A DNA stretch of 64,000 nucleotides, taken from Pachypanchax playfairii (Eukaryota > Chordata > Actinopteri > Cyprinodontiformes > Aplocheilidae). Below are positions 33,727-45,149 of the stretch, in pieces. The notes under the pieces are model-generated. The model made no database searches and was not told the origin of the DNA. It worked only from the letters and a program-made list of their open reading frames with translations. Positions within the stretch are counted from its first letter, which is position 1. Every line of letters begins with the position of its first letter. Made by a program: the position numbers and the translations under genes. The stretch covers positions 5,825,208-5,889,207 of the forward strand of contig SSNP01000020.1 of the NCBI GenBank assembly GCA_006937955.1, read 5' to 3'.

Positions 33727-34434
33727 AGCTACGTTTACATGGGCACATTTAATCGGAATAAACGCCCAATCGGATAAAAAAGACGTCATGTAAACATGTC
33801 AATCAGATTGTTTTGATCCGATGCAGCCTGATCCGAAAGAAATTTACTTCCGATCGAGAGGGGTGGTTTTGTCCGATCTTCATTCGGATAGACGTGCATG
33901 TATACACCCATTCGGAAAGAAAGGGTGAAAAGAGCCCTTTGCGCATGCGTACAACTTCAGCGTGACGTCTTTCTGCTTTCGCAGACCCAAGTAGAAAACA
34001 TAGCGGGAAGTAAACAGAAGTGGTCTGCTGGTGCAGTCATCCTGTCATCCTGCTCTCCTCTCCTGTGGTGGAGGAGCAGTAGCAATATGTATTCAGCCAC
34101 TAGCTTGGTTAATGCGACCAGTAAAAACCCAAACATAAAGGTAATCACCCGCAGAGGGTCCATATTGGGGATAACGTGAGTCAGCTCGAGCACACGATGG
34201 GGCGGGAAAGACGTGCAGAAAGGACGGAGTTTGTTTACTTTTTTTTCTTCCCCCGGAAAGACAACTCGCTGTGCGCATGCTCAACTCATTTAACCTGATC
34301 GAGTGCTTGGTGCATGTGTACTCATGGCATGATCAGATCATTTCAGTTAGTGTCCATGTAAACAGGGATTTGGGAATTCAGATCGACCAAGATTTTAATC
34401 AGATTGGGAAAATTTGCCGCATGTAAACGTAGCT
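33727..34434. mobile_element. PIF/Harbinger-like MITE with ATT duplication
   Basis: Ends AGCTACGTTTACATG and CATGTAAACGTAGCT are perfect inverted repeats flanked by ATT (33724-33726, 34435-34437). TTTACATG-type ends and the ATT target match the element at 10843-11490, but the interiors differ. Internal ORFs are short and unassigned. Confidence 0.75.
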
Positions 34435-34437
34435 ATT

Positions 34438-35854
34438 CTGGCAGATTTTTTTAATGTCATAGTGGGAGTCTTCATCATGTATGTAACAATGAATATAACA
34501 ATTATAAACCAATTTTGCTTAATTTTCCTTTGAGGAATCCCCCAAAATGGTGAAAGCTAATAAGCAAAAGACAAATTCTTTGTTCAGGCAAGAAAAAAAG
34601 TCCTTTATTCCAAGCGCATCATGATAGCTAAACTTGGTCCTTATGTTTTATTCTGATGACAGGCTCCAACCAAACTAATAGGTTTAACAAATCTTCCTTT
34701 TTTGTAAGTAAAGTGCTTTTAAAGTTAGATGCAGGCATGAAAGCAGACACCACTCATCAGTCTTCATCCATTTTTTTCTTTTTTACACCCACCTTTGGTT
34801 TGACTCTCTTTCATCATGACCTCCTTGGCAGCACAACTGCTCACCTATAGCTCATCCTTTCAAAAAGCAGACATAAATCCAAGCCTGAATTTCGCAAGAT
34901 TGTGCACATCTGGTTAATGTGCCTCAATAAAGGAAAGTTATGCCTGGAGAGGTAAATGTGCTTTTGATATATAACAAGTTCAAGATTAAAGTGCAACTCA
35001 TTCCAAAATCAACTTTTTTGCTGATAAACTATATAAATGAGTAATGTTGTAAGTAAGAATACTGTAATTACTTTTTTTTTTTGGGGGGGGGGGTATGTAG
35101 CTTAATGCATTTTTAATGCAGTTTTGTGCATTAAGTAATCAGTAACTTTGTTTTTTTTTATCAAAATAATCTGTTATTTCAAGAATTTCTCTCAATAAGC
35201 AAAGGAAAATCAGAAAATCCTGACTGCAGCCTGCTTTTTTGTCAGACAGTAGGCCTACTGTGCCACCTGTGGATGTCTCAATGGAGTCAAAGCACTGTGA
35301 TACATCTGTGCTCTGCTCCTGACTCTGTGTGTGTGAGTATTTTTGAACTTTAGACAAGATGGTTGAGAGTACAGCTTTTGCATCTTTCTTTTTTTTAAGT
35401 TTTCAAAGTGTTTTTTTTTTCTTTTTTTCATTTATCTAGAGTTGATCCTAGTTTGATGCCATACGTCAACATTCTGCTGCTGTGGAGTATAAAAGAAGCT
35501 CTGTCTCTGCCACACCTCCATAGCAAGTTGGAGTTGGAATAGCAAGTGTTTACAGCATTTATCGGGTTAGTGATTTGTTAGTTGCATAAAGTGCCTGCAT
35601 CTCAAAAGGATTTAGAGTGACTGGCTCAAAACCTGCGCTCTGTTATGAAGGTGGTTATGCTCATCTTCTGATCTATGCATTACCTATGACAAAGGAAAGA
35701 ACTGATATTAGTAAGTGGGCAATGAACTCAGGGCTAAGAGTTCATTTTTAGTGCAATGTTTGTGATTGTGTGAAAAAAAAAAGTTTTTTTGCACATTACT
35801 GAATGAGTCCAGATGTGGATGGGGTTGTAATCTGGCAGGGAGGTGAGTTGCACT
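34438..35854. other. Putative tnc intron 1, nothing firm
   Basis: No coding signal. A plus-strand TATAAAAG occurs at about 35490 followed by GAAGCTCTGTCTCTGCC, possibly a promoter in an old LTR, but no element ends were found. Confidence 0.35.
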
Positions 35855-35858
35855 TTAA

Positions 35859-36323
35859 AGCAGAACTAAGTAAGTTTTGCTCTCGCTCTCCCCCTACTGG
35901 TCCCCTGTGAAAGCTCACTGTCGTAACTTTCCCCCGCCGCCGCCGCAGACCCCCCACCCTGCCGCCGCCCCCCCAACAACAACGGGCAGAGAACGCTTTT
36001 CCAAGAAGAAAGAAAAACAAAACCAAGAAAATGTCTCGACAGGTGAGTATTATTGTCATCTTTGCGCTCCTAAGGGTGGCGTTGCTAACAACGGCAAGGG
36101 CTTCATGCTTGTATTTATGTACATGAGTGTGAGTGCCGTAAAGCAGGTTTGTTCTCGCGAGATTAGTCGGGTCCGATCCACTGAAAGTTGCAAGTGCTGC
36201 TTTCAGGACACAGACCCCGGAGGGAGGAGAGGGACCCACGAATCACCCCGCCAAGTCCTTGTTTACCCCCACAGGGACTCTAGAAAACATTTATTGAGGT
36301 GAAAAAACTTACTTAGTTCTGCT
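35859..36323. mobile_element. TTAA-flanked MITE, family B
   Basis: Inverted ends AGCAGAACTAAGTAAGTTTT and AAAACTTACTTAGTTCTGCT are perfect over 20 bp. TTAA lies at 35855-35858 and 36324-36327. 465 bp, GC-rich interior with CCGCCGCCGC runs, no convincing protein. The right TTAA is also the left TTAA of the next element. Confidence 0.9.
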
Positions 36324-36327
36324 TTAA

Positions 36328-37209
36328 AGGTGAGATATGGAATATTTTCATGAAAAGCAGTATTTTTAATATAATGATGCTTCCACTGGGTGTTTAGAGG
36401 GTTGTAGAATGAAAATACACTATTTCCTTTAAAAATTATACTTGAAGTAAAATATTATAAAATATTAATTTTGACGGGAACGACGTTGGCATTTTGTTTA
36501 TATCTACCAGCCAATAGCTTGCAGAGCAGCAGGCACCCTTTTGGGTTGCCAAACTGTAAATAATCCAGCACAGTGAGGTTGGTGGGGAGTCTGCAGATCA
36601 AGCAGCTGGAAACACTGGGGACATGTGGTGATTATATACCTTATTTGCTTGCCATAGCTGATTCCTCTGGGGTTTCCCATTGACGAGCAAGTTCTGTGTG
36701 GAAACGTTTTTATTAGCAGCTATTAGCAGCTAGCTAACACGTAGATGGTTTGTGTCGCTGAAGTGGAGGAGCTTTGGCCACTTGTTTGACTTGAAGACAC
36801 ATCGGAGGATTTTATTGCTTTTTTTATTTTATTGGATAAGTGGGACCAGCAGGATGGTGTGTGAGGAGGACAGAGGATCTTAGGAGGAGACTGCAGAAAG
36901 TTTTGGAACCGTGGGACAATTATGAGCTCTTTGCCACAGACTGAATCAATGACTGAGCTTCAAACAGGTAGGAGCTGTTTTTATCAGAGTCAGTGTGTGA
37001 TCAGCGGGGCTGGAGAGCATGATTAGCTGAGCTCATGATATTTTATTCAGATCGAGGATCAAAGTGTGTTTGGTGAGGAATATTGATTGACCTGAGCGTC
37101 GGGGTGCGAGCGCGCGCAGGTGGGGTGGGGGTTGTAGTTATTAGCCTGGCACCCAGATGGCTGAAGGCTTTATGCTGTGTTATTCTGTTCAAAGTTCCAT
37201 ATCCCACCT
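36328..37209. mobile_element. TTAA-flanked MITE, family C
   Basis: Ends AGGTGAGATATGGAA and TTCCATATCCCACCT are imperfect inverted repeats (one mismatch), between TTAA 36324-36327 and 37210-37213. 882 bp, no transposase. Different sequence from family B. Confidence 0.85.
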
Positions 37210-37213
37210 TTAA

Positions 37214-38324
37214 GTTAAACAAAAAACACTTTGGAGTAAACCATAACTCAGTAGACCTTACTTTTAATTGTGGAAATATAGCCTTTATTTTTTGTGAGTT
37301 TTTTGTGAGGAAGTTTGTAAAATTTCTTTAAATATTCACGAGGGTTTGTACTTTACAGGCTTGGCTCACAGGGCTTTGCTGTCAAGTTGTTGTTGTCGTC
37401 AAAGGTATCTGGCAACCTTCTTGACTGAGTTCCTGTAGGTCTGAAAATGGGAGACATGTAAGATGCGTTTGGGAAAGGTTTTTGACTTATTAAACTAAAG
37501 CCTTGGTCAAAATGACCTGTACGAAGGCATCTCACATCGCGCATACAAGGCACACAAGGTGTCCACTGAACAGATCACTTAAATATTCTGTGATGTCAGG
37601 CAAAATACAGTCTCATAGTGATCTGTGTTTGGACTGGGCATGACGACAAACAGCTGATAAAGGATTCAGCTACTGGGGACATCTGCTAAGCAATGTTTAA
37701 ATTGGCCATCTGCCTGGAAGAAGCAGTGAGACTATCAACGGTGCTCCAAACATTCTTGATGGCCAGCTTCAGCTACAGTAGCAGCTCTCAACTACCACTT
37801 TAAAGAAACATGCAAATACCCTGTTTATACAACAAACAGACGTTCCAAATTTAAAATTCCATTCCAAATTCAGGACAAGACTGGGGTGAAAAAAGGACAT
37901 GTCATTTAACAGCAGTACATGAGAGGACAATTTGCAGATAAAACTGAAATTAATATAACTTGGTTACTAAGCTATAATCATTTGCTGAAGCTTTAGTATT
38001 AATCTCCACACTGGCAGCAAGAAGGAAACTTTCCCACGTGGAAAAAAGAAATAGAGAATGTTGGCCCAGGACTGACTACATCTGTTTTGCAAAGTTTAAG
38101 AAAAAATAGTACTTGTGCTGCATCCAGATACTGCTTAGGCTGGACCCTGAGTAAAAGAAAAAAAAACACTTACTACATGCAAGATCTAAATAGAGTGTTT
38201 GTATCAGTTCAATTGGAACTCAACTCATAATGTGTTCTTGTTGATGAAACATTGACACAGTGCACTCTTTACTGAAACATATTTATTTTGAATAACTTCG
38301 AAAGTCAGTCAGTCAATATCTAAA
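37214..38324. other. Putative tnc intron 1, nothing recognised
   Basis: No coding or repeat signal that I can support. Confidence 0.4.
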
Positions 38325-38700
38325 CCTGCATATTCCTGTTCAGGGTCGCAGGGAACTGGTGCCTTTCTGCAGCGGTCATTGGGTGAGAGGCGGAGTTACA
38401 CACTGGACAGGTCATCAGTCCATCACGGGGCCACATAGACAGACAACTACTCACACACACACTCACACACTTGGGGCCATGATAGAGTTGCCAATAACCT
38501 TAACCGTTTTGCTTGAGGTTATTATCTGTTTATCAGCTGTATATTATCTATACATATTATCTGTAGGAGGAACCTGGAGAAAACCCACACAGGCATGAAG
38601 AGAACATGCAAACTCCATGCAGAAAGGTCCGGCCGGGTTTTGAAACCAGGACCTTCTCACTGCAAGGCAACAGTGTTATCAACTATGCAACCCTGCAGCC
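38325..38700 (-). mobile_element. tRNA-derived SINE, minus orientation, decayed
   Basis: From 38700 on the minus strand it shows TGCATAGTTGATAACACTGT (A-box region), AGAAGGTCCTGGTTTCAAAA (B-box region, mutated), GGAGTTTGCATGTTCTCTTC and TGGGTTTTCTCCAGG, as in the copy at 24184-24523. Internal insertion of ACACACTC repeats at 38450-38470. Confidence 0.65.
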
Positions 38701-40023
38701 CTGAGTTTCTGAAGTATAGAACCTTTTCATGTATAACATCTGACACAGCTGGAAATCATTTCAAGGCAAGTTAACAAAAAAACTTACTGTAAATGCTATG
38801 ACAAATCTCATCACAGATCAATTCTCTTACTGCTGCATGACAAAAATGACGTGTCTTACAGTTTAATTATCTCCTTAGGTTAGTATGAGCAGGACACACT
38901 GCTAAATATAAAGTCTTTCTGTAAAGTATTTTTTAAATTCTTCATTATTATTATTATTATTATTGGTAGTAGCAGTAGTATTATGATGTTTATTTCAAAC
39001 AGTTTCAGATAAAATTTGTTGTTTAAATTCTAAAATCTGATTATTTCCTGACAGGTAATTTATCAATAAAAGTAAAATAATATAATTGTTTTGTTTGCTG
39101 TGAACTCTATTACTGTAACAAATGGTAGCTTGTTTAACGAACTGAAATGTAGCCATCTTTTTTCTGTGAATTACATTATTGTCACAGTGTTGGGGTTGGG
39201 GTTATTTCTCATTTGTTTCTTGGTGTGATGGCCTCACCTGCAGCCACACAAAGTCGGTAACCCCACACACCAATACACCGGTTTCCTAAATTTAATGGAA
39301 ATGCACTTAGTTTATATATTTTTATATAGCTGAAATACATTAAGTTCTAACTGTAGCGCGCACATTTAATTAACTTTTGTATATTCAGTGCTGTCAAACA
39401 CTGCTTAATATTTGTTTTCTTTTTGGTGCAGGGGGATTCCATAGTCTGAGACTGGAACTGTGGAGAGTTGGAATCTTCAGCCTGCCTGCCAGTTTCACAA
39501 GCAGGAAGAGCTGTTTGAGCCGTGCAAACCTGAGTTCCACTATGGGGAAGACAAGACTTATTTGTTATAATTTCTGTATGCTTTATGTAGACTTATAGTT
39601 TGGTTTTCTTTTCAAAACTTTATATTTAGTTTAGTAATTCAAGTTAACTCTTAAACTACGCTTAGTCCTTTGCTGTTAGTTAATTAGGTAGATGAGTGTT
39701 TCCCCTTTTGTGTCAGCTTGGTCTGATCAGACAGTATTTAAGCTCCCTTTGTGTTTTGTTTGTCATGTCAGTTTTGTTTGTTTAGAAGTTAGCTAGAAAA
39801 GTTATGTTAATGCACTTTTATGGTTTGAGTTGAGTTTTTTTCACTTGAACTCTTTTAAAGGGCCCATATGTAAAATAAATGTTCTCTTTTTTGGATTTTT
39901 GGGGAAATAAATCCCATTCTTTTTTAAACTACCCTACCTGTCTCACCGTCTCGGTCCTTCACACTAGTATTCTACTTCCTGCTATTTTACAGCTTTCAGC
40001 TTTTTTTATGATAGGCACATGTT
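38701..40023. other. Putative tnc intron 1; (ATT)n microsatellite only
   Basis: A short (TTA)n tract lies at 38944-38963. Otherwise no feature I can support. Confidence 0.4.
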
Positions 40024-40470
40024 TGAAAAAATGGTAACGCTTCCTTTTACAGTATGCTAATTACTAAGAAATTACTTGGTACTTATGTGGTGTTAATGGT
40101 AATTACCATGTGTATTAAGTAGGTAATTACAGATAAATTACAGCAGAAATTACTCAGCATTTACCTGATACATATGTGGTAAATACCACATGTAATAAGG
40201 AGGTAAATACAGAGAAAGTACTGCTGCATTTGCTAGGAAAAACATTCACTATTACTCATCAACTCAATTAGGTTGTGACTAGTTTAGATTTATAATAATT
40301 AAAATGTGATTGTTCCTTCCAATAAATTACTTTTTCTTACATGCCTTTCAGTTTTTTAAGCATTTACATTGTACTTACCTGTAACAACCCCCGACACCTG
40401 CAGGAACAGTTTCTTCAAGGATCCTGGTACATCTTAAATACTGGGTATGTTCTTGCTGAAATTCTTAATA

Positions 40471-40955
40471 TTTACTTAGTAAGTAAGCTGAAACTGGACT
40501 ATAAAAGGAAGTCTGGTTTGTTTCCATGGTGTTACCAGGTTCTTACCATATAACTCCTAATACATTGTTCCTTTTTCTAAGCAATCAATAGACACTTTTA
40601 CCATCTTATCTTCTGCAACGTTGCAAAGTAAAACATGACATTTTACTTAGTAAGTAAGCGGAAACTGGACTGTAAAAGGAAGTCTGGTTTGTTTCCATGG
40701 TGTTACTAGGTTCTTGCCATATAACTCCTAGTACATTGTTCCTTTTTCTAAGCAATCAATAGACACTTTTACCATCTTATCTTCTGCAACGTTTGTAGTA
40801 AAAAATGACATTTCACTTAGTAAGTAAACGGAAACTGGACTGTAAAAGGAAGTCTGGTTTGTTTCCATGGTGTTACCAGGTTCTCACCATAAAGTTTCTA
40901 ATACATTGTAACAGACACTTTTACCATCTTATCTTCTGCAATGTTGAAAAGGGAA
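40471..40955 (+). repeat. Left-arm tandem subrepeats of the foldback element (~170 bp x 3)
   Basis: Units begin at about 40471, 40642 and 40812. Each contains GAAACTGGACT.TAAAAGGAAG, TGTTTCCATGGTGTTAC and CTTTTACCATCTTATCTTCT. The third is shortened. Confidence 0.85.
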
Positions 40956-41624
40956 TGATCTTGTTAGGTTTTAGACATGGAAAACACTCCAGAGTGCACA
41001 GAACAAAGATGGAGACTGTTCTTGAAGTTAAAACTTTTATTGAGTATGTGCAGAGTGAGCTGTCTGCAGGAACACAGGATCTATGTAACCATAACTCATG
41101 TTGTTCTGCAGTGGGAAAAGGCCAGATTCAGTGGGTGGAAACACAAATGAGTTTTATCAGTGATATTGGAAACAAAGTTCAGTGTTAACATAGTACTTAC
41201 ATAGTACTTAAAGCTGGACTCAGTGATCACAACTGATGGACTATGATGTGGTATTCCAACCCATTTATTCACAGTTAACCACAGACACACTGTAAGAGCT
41301 GAAATTATGAGATAAAACATAAAATCATTCACTTCATATAACCAATTTCAAGCCTTTGCTAACTACACTATAAAAAGGAGAGAGTAAGTGCTAGCGTCAG
41401 CATGCTAGCTTACTCCAAAACTTGTTAACATACAAGAAATAAATTTACAGATACAATCCACAAACATACATGCCTTTTCAGGTAGATGTTAAATTAAGGC
41501 TCCTGTGCTCCTGCAGACGGCTCACTCTGCACCTACTAAATAAATCTTTTAACTTCAAGAATAGTCTCCGCTCCTTGTTCCGTGCACTCTCGAGTGTTTT
41601 CCATGCTTGAAACATTTTCAACAT

Positions 41625-42290
41625 TGCAGAAGATAAGATGGTTAATGTGTGTTACAATGTATTAAAACTTTTATGGTAAGAACCTGGTAACACCATGGAA
41701 ACAAACCAAACTTCCAGTCCTGTTTCCACTTACTTCCTAGTAAGTAAGTAAAATGTCATGTCTTACTTAGCAACACTGCAGAAGATAAGATGGTAAAAGT
41801 GTCTATTGATTGCTTTGAAAAATGAACAATGTCTCAGGAATTATATGGAAAGAACCTGGTAACACCATGGAAACAAACCAGACTTGCTTTTACAGTCCAG
41901 TTTCCATTTACCTACTAAGTAAAATGTCATGTTTTACTTAGGAATGTTGCAGAAGATAAGATGGTAAAAGTGTCTATTGATTGCTTAGAAAAAGGAACAA
42001 TGTATTAGGAATTATATGGTAAAAACCTGGTAACACCATGAAAACCAACCAGACTTCTTTTTATAGTCCAGTTTCCGCTTACTTACTAAGTAAAATGTCA
42101 TGTTTAACTTAGCAACATTGCAAAAGATAAAATAGTAAAATTGTCTATTGATCGGATGAAAAAAGGAACAATGTATTAGGAGTTATACAGTAAGAACCTG
42201 GTAACACCATGGAAACAAACCAGACTTCCTTTTACAGTCCAGTTTCAGCTTACTTACTAAGTAAATATTAAGAACTCCAGCAAGAATATA
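41625..42290 (-). repeat. Right-arm tandem subrepeats of the foldback element (~170 bp x 4)
   Basis: Inverted copies of the left-arm units: GCAGAAGATAAGATGGTAAA, GTAACACCATGGAAACAAAC and CCAGTTTC recur four times with small differences, including GATGGTTAATGTGTGTT in the innermost one. Confidence 0.85.
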
Positions 42291-42439
42291 CCCAGTATTT
42301 AAGGTGTACCAGGACCCTTGAAGAAAACTGTTCCTGCAGGTGTAGGGGGTTGTTACAGGTAAGTACAATGCTTAAAAAAAATTAAGGACATGTAAGAAAA
42401 GGTAATTTATTGGAAGGTACTATTTTAATTTTAGTTATT

Positions 42440-43129
42440 TGTCAGGTTCAGTGTTTGTGTGTGCTGTGTTTTCTGTGTCGGGTGAGTCATCTCCTTTCAG
42501 TGAGGAAGCAGCGCTGGAGAGTGAGGCAGATTACCTACACCTGGCGGCGATCAGTGCTGATGAGGAGCAGGGTGCTACTTAAGCCAGAGGCAGACCTTCA
42601 GTCAGTGCCTGGTTGTTGACCTTAATGGTAGCTCCCTTGTGCCATCCTAGTGACTAATTTCTTGTACTTTTTGAGAAACATTTTTGAGAAGACGTTTTTG
42701 TGATTTCCTTGTGTGCGCCTAACCCTGTTCTTCCCAGGATTGGTCACCCCGAGTGTTCTTCCGTGTCCAGCGTCTGATCGCCTTGAGTCCTGTCTATCTC
42801 CCTCCGGCGTCCTCACCCGACCTGGACTCACCACCTCTCTGCACAGCACCGCACTGGACCTGCCCTCCCTTCGAGCAACACCATCCTCATATCTCCCATG
42901 AGTCATTCACATCCTCTCCCTGCAATATCTCCAGCTCATTCCCCGCGGCACCTGAACAAACTCTCCTCTCCCTTGCAGTTATGAGACTCTCCCTGGCGCA
43001 CCTGATCATTCCTGACATTTCACCACTGTATATAAAATATTGTAAATAAACCTTTCACTTTTGCACCTGAGCTGCTGTCTGTGTCTGAGTCCTGCAATGT
43101 GGGTCAACAAGATAACTGAGCCCGTGACA
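42440..43129 (+). mobile_element. Solo LTR inside the foldback right arm
   Basis: TGTCAGGTTCAG...GCCCGTGACA (690 bp) is flanked by TTATT at 42435-42439 and 43130-43134, and the uninterrupted arm at 1-461 reads CAGTTATTACAAATC at the same point, confirming the insertion site. GTAAATAAACC near 43045 is a likely poly(A) signal. U5-like end TGTCTGAGTCCTGCAATGTG resembles the LTR at 16875. Probably gypsy-type. Confidence 0.9.
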
Positions 43130-43671
43130 TTATTACACATCTAAACTGGTCACAACCTAATTGAGTTGATTGGTAATAGTGAAGGTTTTTCTTAGTAAAT
43201 GCAGCAGTACTTCCCCTGTATCTACCTCCTTATTACATGTGGTATTTAACCCATATATGCTATAATTTTCTATATATGTATCAGGTAAATGCTGAGTAAT
43301 TTCTGTTGTACTTTCTCTGTAATTACCCACTTAATGCACACGGTAATTACCATTAATACACCAAAATTTACCATATATAAGTAAAAGGGTAAAGTCTTAG
43401 TAATTAAAGTACTGTAAGAGGAAGCCTTACTGAAAAAATCTTACCTTTGGTGTTATATAGTCTTATTTGTTCTAAAATATAACTTATATTCTTGAGTTAT
43501 TCTTCGACCAGGAAGTAAAACGCTTGGTTTACCTAATATCCCATCTCTCCCAATATCTTCCCCTCGTGCGTGCTGCCCCTCGAGCTGCCTGAATAAAATG
43601 TTGATTAACTTCCTGTAACTCTCACAGCCAAATGCAACATTTTCCCTAAGAAATTTTTAGAAAGTAAAGTA

Positions 43672-45147
43672 AAGTGGACGACAGTTATATGCACTACCTC
43701 GGTGCCCAGCAGTTTTGTGCATATAATTGTTGAGTGCAATTATCCGTTGGTGGTCATTTGGACTGTAAAATACGGGTAGCAGTGTTTGGTATTAATAACA
43801 GATAATTGAAAATGATGTCATAACGCAATTAAAATATATTAGGAGAATAAAAAGAGATCGAGTCATACTCGTAGAGAGGATCCACTATGACACTATAAGT
43901 AACAGATGCGCCACATGCGTGTGCATGGATGCGACGGTGACGGTGCAGATTAAGTTACAGTTAGTAACAGAACAGAACCAGGGTTTTTCCTGGCTCAAAT
44001 CGAGGCAGAGGTGGTACCATCCTGACCATGCGCCAGCACATGCATATTATGTGCATTCAAATACCTCAAATGCAAAATGTCTTTTAGTTAAGGATTCTAA
44101 TTAGGGATGCATCGATACTGGTATCAGCCCCAATACCGTATGTACAAGTAACGGTTAAAGTTAACAGATACCATGTACCAATATTTATAATATGATATAT
44201 CTGCAATAAAGTCATTAAAAATTGTTCATTTTTCTCTTTAAATTTTAGTTTTATGGTCATTTCATATTTTGTATCTGTTAATTTGTCTTAGTTATTTTTA
44301 GTTAGTAAAGTCTCGTGCCTTTAGTCTCTTAAAGAAAGGTATAAGGTGGATGTTTATGAATTCACCAATAGAATAACAAATTGAATCAGCCAGTGCTTGT
44401 CAAAGCCACTGACTCTGTGGAGGATTTTAAAAAAAGAAGAAACATGACATGCTTGGATCAAAAAAAACAAAAACAGATGAGCCGGTGGGGTAATCAGGAT
44501 GCCAATAGCACCAACTAGCGGGAATAGCTATTTTTAATATTCTTTTTCTGTGGTTTTAGCCTATTCCGGTGCACCGCTGCTGAAACAGCACCCCCATAGT
44601 GGCGCAACGCTGCAACTGCAGTTAAAATAACATCCATATAGCTGGAGGCAGAGTGAAATCAGGCTGGGGCGGCACAAAATTAGCTGGAAGTGGCCGCCAC
44701 GCAAATTTGAATGGTTAGAATGGTTAGAATGGTTTTTTTATATTGGATATTAAGAACTCATGATCGGGCACTACAAACTAGAACAAATGTTACATTTGGC
44801 ACTATTTCACACAGTCTGTGATTATTTTTTGCGACCGTCTGACAGCTTCAGGCAGACGGTCCATGCCAGGCACGCATGCGTAAATGCCAGAGCAGTCTAG
44901 TTCCATATACCTAACAGCAAGAGTGTGTGTGAGAACACCAGCGGAGGTGTACAGTCAAGTAACTAATGAGAAACAGCGAGATTTAGAGAGATGCATGTAT
45001 GATACCGCCAAATGATTTGTGCAAATAAGGGTCGGAGCAGTGCATATAAGCGTATGGATTTTCTCTGACGCAGGAATGTGCCCAGCATTTTTGTGCATAT
45101 GAGCGTGTTGTGCATATAAGCGTTGTGCAAATAACCGTTGACCACTG
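43672..45147. mobile_element. Tigger/pogo-like element remnant
   Basis: The right end GCAAATAACCGTTGACCACTG is followed by TA 45148-45149. The left end reads AAGTGGACGACAGTTATATG after TA 43670-43671, a weak inverted match. Both ends repeat GTGCATATAA. Interior is decayed (44100-44160 resembles another repeat, GGGATGCATCGATACTGG). No transposase frame. Superfamily is inferred from end sequence and TA target. Confidence 0.5.
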
Positions 45148-45149
45148 TA

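Larger units (their letters stand above)
40033..43430. mobile_element. Foldback element with long inverted arms and 9-bp target duplication
   Basis: Ends GGTAACGCTTCCTTTTACAG (left) and, reversed, GTAAGGCTTCCTCTTACAG (right) are flanked by perfect 9-bp duplications TGAAAAAAT (40024-40032, 43431-43439). The two arms pair over about 1 kb each, in order: outer unique arm, ~170-bp subrepeats (three left, four right), then an inner block with GAAAACACTC.AGAGTGCAC. A loop of about 400 bp (41090-41505) has no coding signal. A solo LTR sits in the right arm (42440-43129). Nine-base duplication with long arms recalls FB/MULE-type elements; that classification is inference. No transposase is encoded. 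Confidence 0.88.

Noticed and set aside
35796..36302. Overlapping 140-147-aa ORFs
   Set aside because: Lie within the GC-rich MITE on both strands; composition-driven.
40471..42290. CRISPR-like array
   Set aside because: Eukaryotic DNA; the units are contiguous 170-bp subrepeats in inverted sets, without short repeats and unique spacers.
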